Positions 1 through 7,373 of a stretch of DNA of 64,000 nt are shown here, piece after piece (the stretch's first letter is position 1; each line of letters opens with the position of its first letter). Position numbers and translations under genes: made by a program. Location: contig CP064980.1 of assembly GCA_016699535.1 (NCBI GenBank), positions 1,116,001 through 1,180,000 of the forward strand, read 5' to 3'. A model generated the notes under the pieces. It was not told the origin of the DNA. It ran no database searches and worked only from the letters and a program-made list of their open reading frames with translations. This DNA comes from Myxococcales bacterium. GTDB lineage: Bacteria > Myxococcota_A > Polyangia > Polyangiales > GCA-016699535.

Positions 1-606
1 GATTTCATTCCGATTGCCGAAGAGACCGGTCTGATTCTGGCGCTTGGGGAGTGGGTGACCAACGAAGCTTCACGGCAACTTTATGAATGGCGCCGCAGTC
101 ACTCAACGCATGAGTACACGATGTGGATCAATGTCTCGGCCAGACAGCTTACCGATCCGCGTTGGCTGAGGCACATGGAACGCTTGCATGAGATGTTTGA
201 TAATGACCTTGGCATTGAGGTGACTGAGTCATCGCTTATTCAAGATTCTGACGCAGCAGTAAAAGCGCTAAGGCAACTTAGAAGGCAAGGCATTAAAGTT
301 GCACTTGATGACTTTGGCGTCGGTTATTCATCACTGGCCTATTTGCGGCACTTACCTGTGGACATTCTAAAAATCGACCGAAGTTTTGTGGCTGATTTGG
401 GTGAAGATGATACGGCTGAAGCGATTGTTGCGTCGGTGATAGGTTTAGCGCATCGACTTGATTTGGTGGCGGTGGCCGAAGGGGTAGAAAATGGTCGTCA
501 GCTTGAGATTCTAAAACGTCTCAATTGCGACGTGGCTCAGGGCTTTTATCTCTCGCGGCCGATGAAGGCGAACGATCTTTTCCCCATGATTCACGCAAGT
601 TGTTAG
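1..606 (+). CDS. EAL-domain protein, C-terminal part (c-di-GMP phosphodiesterase family)
   Basis: The reading frame is open from base 1, so the gene starts upstream and only the last 201 residues are visible. They cover most of an EAL domain, which in active members hydrolyses cyclic di-GMP. Conserved stretches are DFIPIAEETGLI at the window start, the metal-binding DDFGVGYSS (about 103-111), KIDRSF (124-129) and EGVE (160-163). The EAL signature itself lies outside the window, so activity cannot be judged. It ends on TAG. Any N-terminal sensory or GGDEF domain is not visible. Confidence 0.9.
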   Translation, partial: DFIPIAEETGLILALGEWVTNEASRQLYEWRRSHSTHEYTMWINVSARQLTDPRWLRHMERLHEMFDNDLGIEVTESSLIQDSDAAVKALRQLRRQGIKVALDDFGVGYSSLAYLRHLPVDILKIDRSFVADLGEDDTAEAIVASVIGLAHRLDLVAVAEGVENGRQLEILKRLNCDVAQGFYLSRPMKANDLFPMIHASC

Positions 607-634
607 TACGTTAATTCGTTTAGCAGCTCTTGTG

Positions 635-1018
635 TTATTTTGAGGCCACGGATTTGGATTTAGCAACGTAGCGCATACGTAGCTCGGTTAAGATGTGATC
701 TAAAAACCGTTCCTCTTCACCGCTAAGATTGCCTTTGGTCTTGGTTTGCAGCAAAGCTAGCAAGTCAATGGTTTGACGTGCCATTCCGAGGTTCGGTTCG
801 GCCGAATCTTTACTGTCTGGTGCTGTGTCGTGTCCAAGTTCGACAAGGGCCGAGGTGCTCAGCGACAAAATGAAGGTCATAAAATCGATAGGAGGCAAAC
901 TCTGCCGTCCAGTTCCAGCGGCTGGTTCACTTGCGGCATCTTGCTCATTCTCTGACTCAGCGCTTACGCGTTTATCTGTAACGGTGAAGCCTTCGTTGTC
1001 CGCATCATTTCCTGCCAT
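635..1018 (-). CDS. DUF1844 family protein
   Basis: A 127-residue protein. An acidic, probably disordered first 40 residues are followed by a DUF1844 domain: the helix around PIDFMTFILSLSTSALVELG (43-62), then a run ending in TKGNLSGEEERFLDHILTEL and RYV. The family is common in Deltaproteobacteria and has no assigned biochemical role. It lies 6 bp downstream of the small ORF at 1025-1210 on the same strand, so the two are probably co-transcribed. It converges on the EAL gene with a short gap. Confidence 0.8.
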   Translation of the reverse strand: MAGNDADNEGFTVTDKRVSAESENEQDAASEPAAGTGRQSLPPIDFMTFILSLSTSALVELGHDTAPDSKDSAEPNLGMARQTIDLLALLQTKTKGNLSGEEERFLDHILTELRMRYVAKSKSVASK

Positions 1019-1024
1019 ATCGAG

Positions 1025-1210
1025 TTATTCTCCTTCGGAACTAATTTCCTCGCTAGCTTCTGGGTCTTGAATGCACTCCATGACTTCCATGTTCTGTGCC
1101 GTATCAGGAAGGCTCTGAAGATAGTCCTGAAATTTCGTTCGATCCACTTTGCCATTCTCCAGGTAGCGTTGAACGGTGCGTTTATCGATAAGTGTGTCAG
1201 GATATGTCAT
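1025..1210 (-). CDS. Small conserved-looking hypothetical protein
   Basis: A 61-residue acidic protein (starts MTYPDTLIDKRTVQRYLENG) with no signal peptide and no domain that I recognise. The sequence around residues 9-40 (RTVQRYL...KFQDYLQSLPD) looks helical. It is kept as a gene because it sits 6 bp upstream of the DUF1844 gene in the same direction, reads as a normal soluble protein, and its start lies at the edge of the long intergenic repeat region. Function unknown. Confidence 0.6.
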   Translation of the reverse strand: MTYPDTLIDKRTVQRYLENGKVDRTKFQDYLQSLPDTAQNMEVMECIQDPEASEEISSEGE

Positions 1211-1279
1211 GTCTAAAACCTCCGGGCCGCAGTGTAGGGCTCTTCATGCACTTGTCAATGTCTTGGCGTTTGAAGGGTT

Positions 1280-1410
1280 GGCCCTGAAGGAGGGTCCTGA
1301 TCCGGAGCCTTCAAGACTACCCACTGCGGAAGGCATAAATGTTGTTTACTCCTGTTAGACTGTTGTGCGCCACATGCAGACGCTCGGGATCGGAACCCTT
1401 CTTCAGGGCC
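1280..1410. repeat. Hairpin element, family H1, copy 1
   Basis: A 131-bp intergenic inverted-repeat element. The 24-bp arms (1280-1303 and 1387-1410, starting GGCCCTGAAG) pair at 21 of 24 positions. Inside the left arm lies the family core GAGCCTTCAAGACTAC; near the right arm is CGCTCGGGAT. The core is shared with 49873-50006 and, inverted, with 53964-54094, although the arms differ. Confidence 0.65.
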
Positions 1411-1474
1411 TATCGCTCCTAAGAACCTGAAAGGCTCACAAGCTTTTTCCTCGAGAAACAATTCCAAAAACAGC

Positions 1475-1604
1475 TAGCCAGCAACCACCCCGCGAGCAAC
1501 GCGAGCCGCAGGGGAGGGAGCCAAGGCGCGAAGCGCCCTTGGGAGGGGAGACGCGTGTCTCCCCTCTTTGGAGCGCTGCTGTGCAGCGGTCCAAACAGTC
1601 AAAG
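1475..1604. repeat. Tandem 130-bp structured repeat, unit 1
   Basis: First of two near-identical units (second at 1631-1763). The unit contains a chain of small stem-loops: CCAAGGCGC/GCGCCCTTGG, GAGGGGAGAC-GCGT-GTCTCCCCTC and CGCTGC-TGT-GCAGCG. The open frames across it arise from the repeat and are not genes. Confidence 0.85.
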
Positions 1605-1630
1605 CCAAAAAACTTAACCAATTTTAAAAT

Positions 1631-1763
1631 TAGCCAGCAGCCACCCCCGCGAGCAACGCGAGCCCCGCAGGGGAGGGAGCCAAGGCGCGAAGCGCCCTTG
1701 GGAGGGGAGACGCGTGTCTCCCCTCTTTGGAGCGCTGCTGTGCAGCGGTCCAAACAGTCAAAG
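1631..1763. repeat. Tandem 130-bp structured repeat, unit 2
   Basis: Second unit, 156 bp downstream of the first (start to start). It differs from unit 1 by a few small indels and substitutions near its left end and keeps all three stem-loops. It ends about 40 bp before the start of the thioredoxin gene, so transcripts of that gene could carry these structures in their leader. Confidence 0.85.
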
Positions 1764-1806
1764 TCTAAACTTGTATGTAGAGCGAGGTTGTGGAAAAAGG
1801 AGAGTG

Positions 1807-2421
1807 ATGAAAAGACAAAATGCGTTGTGGGCGGCTTCCGTGGTGAGTGTTGTCCTTGGCTTGGGGCTTTTTAGCCTTTTAGGGGTGTCTTTTGCCGATG
1901 GCGAGATGCGACGTAGGCAAACTCCTCTTGAAGCTATTTTTGGCGAAGAAGTAGTTGCGAAGTTCGAGGCGGGCGAGTCCACTGAGTTGCACTATCTTGG
2001 AGATAGCAGGGTTGCGCCGGACTTTGCTTTGCACGATCAGTATGGAAAACTTTGGCGCTTGTCCGATCAGCGTGGCAAAGCAGTGATTTTAAATTTTTGG
2101 ACCATCACCTGTCAGCCCTGTCTGCAAGAGATGCCTTCACTGGTCACTTTGGCAGAGATAGCCGAGGGACGCGATGATATCGAGGTTGTATCGGTAAGCA
2201 CGGATGCCAATTGGTCGGCAGTAAGAGGTGTTTTTCCCGTCAACAGTCGGCTTCGAGTGCTTTTTGATCCCAAGAAGAAAGTTGTCGAAGACAAATACGG
2301 AACGCGTTTGTATCCAGAGACCTGGATTATCGATCCGAAGGGTGTGATTCGTGCGCGTTTTGATGGGGCTCGGGATTGGGCAAGTCCAATTACGCTGGAT
2401 TTGGTTGAATCTTTTATGTAG
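1807..2421 (+). CDS. Exported TlpA/ResA-like thioredoxin
   Basis: A 204-residue protein with an N-terminal membrane or signal segment (residues 8-30) and a thioredoxin fold. The redox motif CQPC sits at 102-105 in the context NFWTITCQPCLQEMPSL, as in TlpA/ResA thiol-disulfide reductases, with the expected P in the TWIIDPKG region for the cis-Pro loop. The role would be thiol-disulfide exchange outside the cytoplasm; the partner is unknown. The start ATG at 1807 is preferred over upstream in-frame starts because it has an AAGGAGA-type ribosome site and begins the signal segment. YceI follows 86 bp downstream. Confidence 0.85.
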   Translation: MKRQNALWAASVVSVVLGLGLFSLLGVSFADGEMRRRQTPLEAIFGEEVVAKFEAGESTELHYLGDSRVAPDFALHDQYGKLWRLSDQRGKAVILNFWTITCQPCLQEMPSLVTLAEIAEGRDDIEVVSVSTDANWSAVRGVFPVNSRLRVLFDPKKKVVEDKYGTRLYPETWIIDPKGVIRARFDGARDWASPITLDLVESFM

Positions 2422-2445
2422 CGAGGCGTCCAAAGTTGATAGTTG

Positions 2446-2465
2446 TGTCCTAAGGAGTTAGGACA
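2446..2465 (+). other. Perfect 8-bp stem with GGAG loop
   Basis: TGTCCTAA-GGAG-TTAGGACA between the thioredoxin and yceI genes, 43 bp before the yceI start. There is no T-run after it, so it does not look like a terminator. A GGA exposed in a hairpin loop is how CsrA/RsmA sites are presented, but this reading is an inference. Confidence 0.45.
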
Positions 2466-2507
2466 GGCGCTAGGTTTATTAGCAAAGAGCTTGTGTAGGG
2501 AGGCTGA

Positions 2508-3140
2508 ATGATACGGTTTTTATTGGTTTGTTGTTCTTTTATCGTGTTGCCCAGTTTGGCGATGGCCGAGCAGCAGCAGTTTACAATTAAAGATGACGGA
2601 GGGAGCCGTATCCAGTTTGTTTCGGATGCACCGCTTGAAACCATCACTGGGGTGACCTCTCATGTGAACGGACATATTATTGGAGATCCCGGACAATTAT
2701 CGTCCGTTAAGGGCAAGGTTTCCGCTCAGGTCAAATCGATTAAGACTGGTATCGATTTGCGTGATGAACATTTGCGTTCGGATAGTTGGCTCGATGCTAA
2801 GAAGTATCCGAAGGCCACCTTTGAGGTTAAAAAAGTCACAGGTGCAAAAGCGATTAAACCAAACAAATCGATCAAAGCCAAAGTTCACGGCGTGTTCACT
2901 CTTCATGGCGTAAGCCATCCAGTTGTTGCAGACACCAGCGTACGGTGGGTCCCACTGACTGAGGAAATGAAAAAGATCCCAGGCATGGAAGGTGATGTGT
3001 TGATGATTCAAGGCAGCTTCAAGATAAAGCTGACTGACTATAAGGTCTCAGTGCCAACTATTGTGCAGCTAAAGGTTTCCGATGAAATCGAAGTGAATGT
3101 AAACTTGCGCGCGCAAAAGATTGCAGCTGAAAATAAATAA
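2508..3140 (+). CDS. YceI-family periplasmic lipocalin-like protein
   Basis: A 210-residue protein with a Sec signal peptide (about residues 1-20, cleavage near AMA-EQQ) followed by a complete YceI domain. Family hallmarks are IQFVSDAPLETITGVTSHVNG near the start, the SVKGKVSAQV strand, LRSDSWLDAKKYPKATFEV in the middle and the late FKIKLTDYKV strand. YceI proteins form a lipocalin-like barrel that binds isoprenoid lipids. The start has a GGGAGG ribosome site at 2498-2503. A strong bidirectional terminator follows at 3155-3194. Confidence 0.9.
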   Translation: MIRFLLVCCSFIVLPSLAMAEQQQFTIKDDGGSRIQFVSDAPLETITGVTSHVNGHIIGDPGQLSSVKGKVSAQVKSIKTGIDLRDEHLRSDSWLDAKKYPKATFEVKKVTGAKAIKPNKSIKAKVHGVFTLHGVSHPVVADTSVRWVPLTEEMKKIPGMEGDVLMIQGSFKIKLTDYKVSVPTIVQLKVSDEIEVNVNLRAQKIAAENK

Positions 3141-3154
3141 GACTTAGACAAGCT

Positions 3155-3194
3155 AAAAAGCGGAAGGGTTCACTTTGGATTCTTCCGCTTTTTT
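3155..3194. terminator. Bidirectional Rho-independent terminator
   Basis: AAAAAGCGGAAG pairs with CTTCCGCTTTTTT around a 15-nt loop. The A-tract and T-tract make it work in both directions, serving yceI (+) and the ferredoxin gene (-), whose stop codon lies in the T-tract. Confidence 0.85.
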
Positions 3195-3405
3195 ATGCAG
3201 CGTTTCGTGGCTTGTCTTGCGATGAACGATTTTCTTCGTCGATGAGTTCAGTGATGTATTTGCTGCATCCGCCGCAAGCGCTTCCTGCCCCGCATTGGCG
3301 TGCAACGAGTTTGCGAGAACGAGCCCCATTGCGAATCGCTTCGCGTATAGTGTTTTCTCGTACGACTTTGCAATGACAGACAATCATATTGAAATTGACT
3401 TTCAT
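3193..3405 (-). CDS. bfd: Bacterioferritin-associated ferredoxin (Bfd-like [2Fe-2S] protein)
   Basis: A 70-residue BFD-like protein. The cysteines MIVCHC (C10, C12) and SACGGC (C44, C47) match the CxC...CxxC cluster-binding pattern, with an extra C38. Bfd proteins reduce the core of bacterioferritin to release iron, and the gene is divergent from a bacterioferritin 218 bp away, which supports this role. The start may be either ATG at 3405 or the ATG six codons later; the first is used here. The last 15 residues are a polar tail not needed for the fold. Confidence 0.85.
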   Translation of the reverse strand: MKVNFNMIVCHCKVVRENTIREAIRNGARSRKLVARQCGAGSACGGCSKYITELIDEENRSSQDKPRNAA

Positions 3406-3414
3406 TAGGATTAT

Positions 3415-3435
3415 GACACTAAATTACACAGTGTC
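3415..3435. promoter_or_regulatory. Candidate operator between bfd and bacterioferritin
   Basis: GACACT-N9-AGTGTC, a perfect 6+6 palindrome 10 bp upstream of the bfd start and in the divergent intergenic region. It does not resemble a canonical Fur box. The position suggests an operator for bfd, the bacterioferritin gene or both. Confidence 0.4.
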
Positions 3436-3622
3436 AAGGAAATTTTCCGTCTAAAAAGGAACATCGGCTAATAACCAGTGTATCTCTGCGCCTCGAAATC
3501 CGGGACAACAGAAAACTCTCGTAAATTGACTCAAATTGCCTTGTTTTAATGAAGAGCAGGTGGTGTACAAGGGTTTCAAGCCATGGATCGATGTAAAAGG
3601 GATCTGGCAAACGAGGTGTAAA

Positions 3623-4087
3623 GTGAAGGGTGATCCGAAGATAATTGAGCTGCTTAACGAGGTGCTTACCTCTGAGTTAACTGCAATTAATCAGTATTTT
3701 ATTCACGCTAAAATGTGCGCAAATTGGGGCTACACAAAGCTTGCGGAACAGAAAAAGCACGAATCGATCGACGAGATGAAGCATGCGGATGCAATCATCG
3801 AGCGTATTTTGTATCTGGAAGGCGTTCCGAACATGCAACGGCTTGCCCCGGTCCGAGTAGGCGAGACGGTTCCTGAACAACATGAGGCTGATTTGAAACT
3901 GGAACAGGACGCCGTCGTCAGACTCAACGAAGGCATCAAGCTTTGTCGAGACAAGGGCGACAATGGCACGCGTGAGCTATTGGAAACAATTCTCAAAGAT
4001 GAAGAGCAGGGCCTCGATTGGATTGAAGCACAGCTTCATATCATTAAAGAAATCGGCAAAGAACGGTACTTGGCCGAGCAGTTCTAA
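3623..4087 (+). CDS. bfr: Bacterioferritin, with an altered ferroxidase ligand
   Basis: A 154-residue bacterioferritin, the usual family length, from a GTG start at 3623 preceded by GAGGTG. Upstream in-frame ATG codons would add a sequence foreign to the family. It would store iron as a 24-subunit shell. Residues expected at the di-iron site are E18, E51, H54, E94 and E127, and the haem ligand M52 is present. The sixth ligand, normally His130 in the motif DEE-x-H-x-DW, is glycine here (DEEQGLDW). This could lower or change ferroxidase activity. It is divergent from bfd. Confidence 0.9.
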   Translation: MKGDPKIIELLNEVLTSELTAINQYFIHAKMCANWGYTKLAEQKKHESIDEMKHADAIIERILYLEGVPNMQRLAPVRVGETVPEQHEADLKLEQDAVVRLNEGIKLCRDKGDNGTRELLETILKDEEQGLDWIEAQLHIIKEIGKERYLAEQF

Positions 4088-4133
4088 GCGCGGATCAGCC
4101 AAGCGTGTGATGCATCCACTTGCGAGTACATTG

Positions 4134-5801
4134 TTAGTATTGCGTGAGTGAGATTTCGTCAGCGAAAAGAGTTATGTCCCCGCCCGGGCCGGCATAGATA
4201 GCCGCTTCAGTAATCGCGCCTTTTGCGCTAAGGAAGATTCTTCCATCCAGAGTAGTCCAGCTTTGGTCGCTGATGGTTTTTCTGCTGGCCGTTATGAAGT
4301 GTACCCCGTCATCGTCTTTGAAGTACAACTGCAGTGAAGCCTCAGAATTTGCTTCGCCTTGGGCACAACGCAGGTCGGCTCGCAAACGGTAATAGCGTTG
4401 ATTCGGCAGCGTTGCTGTATTAATAAATTGTGCCGGACACTGCCAGTTGCCTGGTGTGCCAGGTCTACATTTAAGACTCCAGCTTCCTTTGGAGCTTGTT
4501 ATTTGGGATCGCTGGATTGAAGCGCCATTCCAAGCGGACCATTCGCCGCTAAGTTCTGTTTCGAAACCACCGTTGGCGATGCGGTCAGGGTAGTTTGTGC
4601 TTAGCGGCTTGTTTTTTAGAGCGCGCATGATGCCGTCATAGGCAGGTTTTTTTTGGTAGCTCTCATCGAAGATAAGTGGATCGTCAGGGCCGTAAAAGCT
4701 GTCTATCCATGAGTGTTTGTCGGTGAATCCCCAAAGCGAGAAAGCATAGCAACCTGGTTCAGCCAAACACGCACGCGTCATTTCGTAGTAAACCGCACGT
4801 TGAGTGTTAAGTTTTTCACCTTGAGAACCTGAGAGATAACGAATGCCGACGTCAATTTCTGAAATATTCACTTTTAGACCCAGGGACGTGAATCTGCGGA
4901 TGGTATTGCGCATGTCTTGTGTGCGCGGTGCATTATGGGCGTTGATATGTGTTTGCAAGCCAACCCCGTGTACAGGAACATTCTCAGCTAACAATTTTTT
5001 CATGAGCAAAAAGGTGTTTCTTTCTACTCCAGCAACTGTAGCGTGAGCGTTTAGGATCTCATTGTAGATTAAAACAGCCGACGGATCGGCTTCGTGAGCC
5101 CAGCGAAAAGCTTGCGCAATATAGTCGGGTCCGAGTTTTCTTGAAAAAATTGTGTCGCGGTAGCAAATCCCGCTAAAGCACTGCCCTTCACACTGGTTCG
5201 GGCATGTTCCGAAACCCATGGCTTCGTTAACCACATCCCAGCTACTGACCTTGCCTTTGTAACGAGTGACCGTTGTTTGTATGTGCTGATGTAAGGCCGT
5301 ACTTAGCTCGTTTGAAGTAAGCGAGTTGTCTACCCAACCAGGTAGTTGATAATACCAAACTAAAGTATGTCCTTTGACATATTGAGGTGATCCGGCTCTT
5401 GCTTGCGCTCGCTCAATACACTGGTCTGCGTTAGTAAAATTCCACTCTCCCCGGATGGGTTGAAGAGGTCCCCATTTCAAATAGTTTCCAGGAGTAATTG
5501 TATTGAATTCCCGGTCGACTATCGCGTCGTATTCTGGCTCACCCTGCACTAGATCTAGTGAGGTGCCGAGGAGTAATCCGCGGCAATCGGCCGCATCAGA
5601 TAGGGTCTCGGCTTGATCCAAGCATTCTTGCTCGGTTATCGGTGGTTCGCCCCGATTGCCTGGATCGGCCGGAATGGTGCTTGGAGGCAGACCGTTTTGT
5701 GTGGGCAACGAGTCTTGTTGCTCAATTATACCAGTGCAAGCCCAAAGACAAAGGTTAATCGCTCCAAGTAGGCCTACTGTGCTTGGTGTGTATTGGCTCA
5801 T
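4134..5801 (-). CDS. Secreted GH10 endo-beta-1,4-xylanase with C-terminal carbohydrate-binding domain
   Basis: A 555-residue lipoprotein-type enzyme. The signal peptide ends at a lipobox-like LCLWAC (C22), followed by a Pro/Gln-rich linker. The GH10 barrel spans about 75-395: NYLKWGPLQP (106-115), VKGHTLVWY (142-150), the acid/base E193 in WDVVNEA and the nucleophile E315 in ISEIDV, then LWGFTDKHSW. Residues 405-555 resemble a CBM4/9- or CBM22-type jelly-roll (RIANGGFE start). It would cut xylan at the cell surface. A Cys-rich insert (CPNQCEGQCFSGIC, 200-213) follows the acid/base loop and is unusual. It is convergent with bfr. Confidence 0.93.
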   Translation of the reverse strand: MSQYTPSTVGLLGAINLCLWACTGIIEQQDSLPTQNGLPPSTIPADPGNRGEPPITEQECLDQAETLSDAADCRGLLLGTSLDLVQGEPEYDAIVDREFNTITPGNYLKWGPLQPIRGEWNFTNADQCIERAQARAGSPQYVKGHTLVWYYQLPGWVDNSLTSNELSTALHQHIQTTVTRYKGKVSSWDVVNEAMGFGTCPNQCEGQCFSGICYRDTIFSRKLGPDYIAQAFRWAHEADPSAVLIYNEILNAHATVAGVERNTFLLMKKLLAENVPVHGVGLQTHINAHNAPRTQDMRNTIRRFTSLGLKVNISEIDVGIRYLSGSQGEKLNTQRAVYYEMTRACLAEPGCYAFSLWGFTDKHSWIDSFYGPDDPLIFDESYQKKPAYDGIMRALKNKPLSTNYPDRIANGGFETELSGEWSAWNGASIQRSQITSSKGSWSLKCRPGTPGNWQCPAQFINTATLPNQRYYRLRADLRCAQGEANSEASLQLYFKDDDGVHFITASRKTISDQSWTTLDGRIFLSAKGAITEAAIYAGPGGDITLFADEISLTQY

Positions 5802-5961
5802 TTCCCCGTAAATGTGAGCAAATAACGTGCCAGTTGTTCAGGTCACCTAGGTAGGCTGACTAAGCGATATAGAACGGAGTTACATGAATATCGGAGCCTG
5901 GATCTGAGTTGCCGTTGAGCGGCGGAGCGCTTGGTGGGGTCAACCGTACTCTTTCACATGA

Positions 5962-6678
5962 TTACTGGGGTCGGATCTGGACACCGTCGTTCATGAGCAG
6001 AGAAAAGAGCCAAGGGCAGATCACCAGCGCCATGAGATCAAAGGCAAGCAAGATGCGAAGCCAAGACAAGATGGTGGATAGCTCAGCGCCGGAGAAAAAC
6101 TCACGCGTGGCTACCACGGCTGCTAGCAGAGCGGGAGCACATAATGGAAACAGCACAATGCTTAGGTTGAGTTCACGGCTGCGCGAGCGGACAGACATGG
6201 CGGCAAACAAGGTTCCTGTTGCAATAAATCCCACGGTTCCGACGAAGAGAAGGGATGCCAGCGAGATGACATTTGTGGCAATGTTTACGGATAAAAAATG
6301 ACTTAAGTGGCAGAAAACGACCACAATTATTGCCACAACTGTCTCAACCAAAAACATGAAAATAAGCACCGCGATAAATTTTCCAAAGTATAAGTTGTTT
6401 GGCGTGATCGGTGCGCACAGTAGCCCGTCGATAACGGACATTTCACGTTCGCGCAGCCAGCTACGGGACAAGGCAAGCACGCCGCTAAAGGCAATACTGA
6501 GCCAAAGGATTCCCGGCGCGATGCTGGTGGCGTTTTGACGGTCGATGTAAAAGGCAAGCGAGCCCAAAGTGGCGATGAGCACCGCGAAAAGTGTGGTGCT
6601 GATTAATATCTCCTGGCTGCGTGCCTCGATGCGCAGTTCGTTACGAACGATTTGCAATGTTTTACGTATCGCGCTCAT
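5962..6678 (-). CDS. ccmB: Haem exporter permease CcmB
   Basis: A 238-residue integral membrane protein with about six hydrophobic segments. It matches CcmB throughout: RNELRIEARSQEI near the N-terminus, SFSGVLALSRSWLREREM-like region (67-80), the GLLCAPITPNNLYFGK stretch and the SREL loop before the final helices. With CcmA it forms the ABC module of cytochrome c maturation system I, helping release haem from CcmE. Its ATG overlaps the ccmA stop by 4 bp, so the pair is translationally coupled. No other ccm genes are in the window. Confidence 0.9.
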   Translation of the reverse strand: MSAIRKTLQIVRNELRIEARSQEILISTTLFAVLIATLGSLAFYIDRQNATSIAPGILWLSIAFSGVLALSRSWLREREMSVIDGLLCAPITPNNLYFGKFIAVLIFMFLVETVVAIIVVVFCHLSHFLSVNIATNVISLASLLFVGTVGFIATGTLFAAMSVRSRSRELNLSIVLFPLCAPALLAAVVATREFFSGAELSTILSWLRILLAFDLMALVICPWLFSLLMNDGVQIRPQ

Positions 6679-7307
6679 GCGTTTACTACCGTGCCCCGTC
6701 GCAGAGCTAATTTGGCGTGGGCATGTTCTGCAAGAAAGTTGAGATCGTGAGTAATGAGCAAGACGGTTGTGCCTGCGTCAACCTGCTGCTGGATGAGATC
6801 CGTGCAGGCTAAACTGCTCTCGCTATCAAGTCCTGTGCTGGGTTCATCAAGCAAGAGCAAGGCAGGTCTGTGCACAAGTGCGCGAGCTAATGCAATGCGC
6901 TGCGCTTGTCCGCGAGAATAGGTCCGCACACTTTTATGAATGAAGTTTTCAAGTTTGAGTGCGACCGTTAGTTCTTCGATTCGTTGATCGCGTTGTTCGA
7001 CATCATAAAGTGAGGCAAAATAAGATAAGTTTTCTAGGCCGCTAAGATCTGGATAGAGCATGGGCTCGTGCCCTAAAAATCCCAAACGTCTGCGAATGCT
7101 GCTTAGGTCTCGGTACTCGTCACTAAAGCGCACTTGCCCGCTGCTTGGTGCGCTGAGCAAGGCCAAGATCTTCAATAAAGTGCTTTTGCCGGAGCCGTTG
7201 GCCCCTTGCATTAGCGTTAAAGTTCCCGGCTCGAGTGTGAAACTCAAATCACGTAAAACGGGTGTGCTGCCAAAGCGTTTTGAGATGTTGTCAGCTATCA
7301 GCCGCAT
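6675..7307 (-). CDS. ccmA: Haem exporter ATPase CcmA
   Basis: A 210-residue ABC ATPase of typical CcmA length. Visible motifs are Walker A GANGSGKST (35-43), the signature YSRGQAQR (130-137), Walker B LLLLDEPSTGLD (150-161) and the H-loop LLITHD. It energises the CcmAB complex that frees holo-CcmE from CcmC/D during cytochrome c biogenesis. It overlaps ccmB by 4 bp. The assignment to CcmA rather than another ABC ATPase rests on its length and on the adjacent ccmB. hemW lies 66 bp downstream of its start on the same strand. Confidence 0.9.
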   Translation of the reverse strand: MRLIADNISKRFGSTPVLRDLSFTLEPGTLTLMQGANGSGKSTLLKILALLSAPSSGQVRFSDEYRDLSSIRRRLGFLGHEPMLYPDLSGLENLSYFASLYDVEQRDQRIEELTVALKLENFIHKSVRTYSRGQAQRIALARALVHRPALLLLDEPSTGLDSESSLACTDLIQQQVDAGTTVLLITHDLNFLAEHAHAKLALRRGTVVNA

Positions 7308-7373
7308 GGTCTTCTTGTATCATAGAGTGAGCGTACTCCATCTTAGTTATTCAGTATTCCAAAGTAAAAAATC

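Noticed and set aside
1436..1874. ORFs on both strands across the tandem repeat (105 and 111 residues)
   Set aside because: Both encode the repeat twice and owe their length to its composition; no protein-like features.
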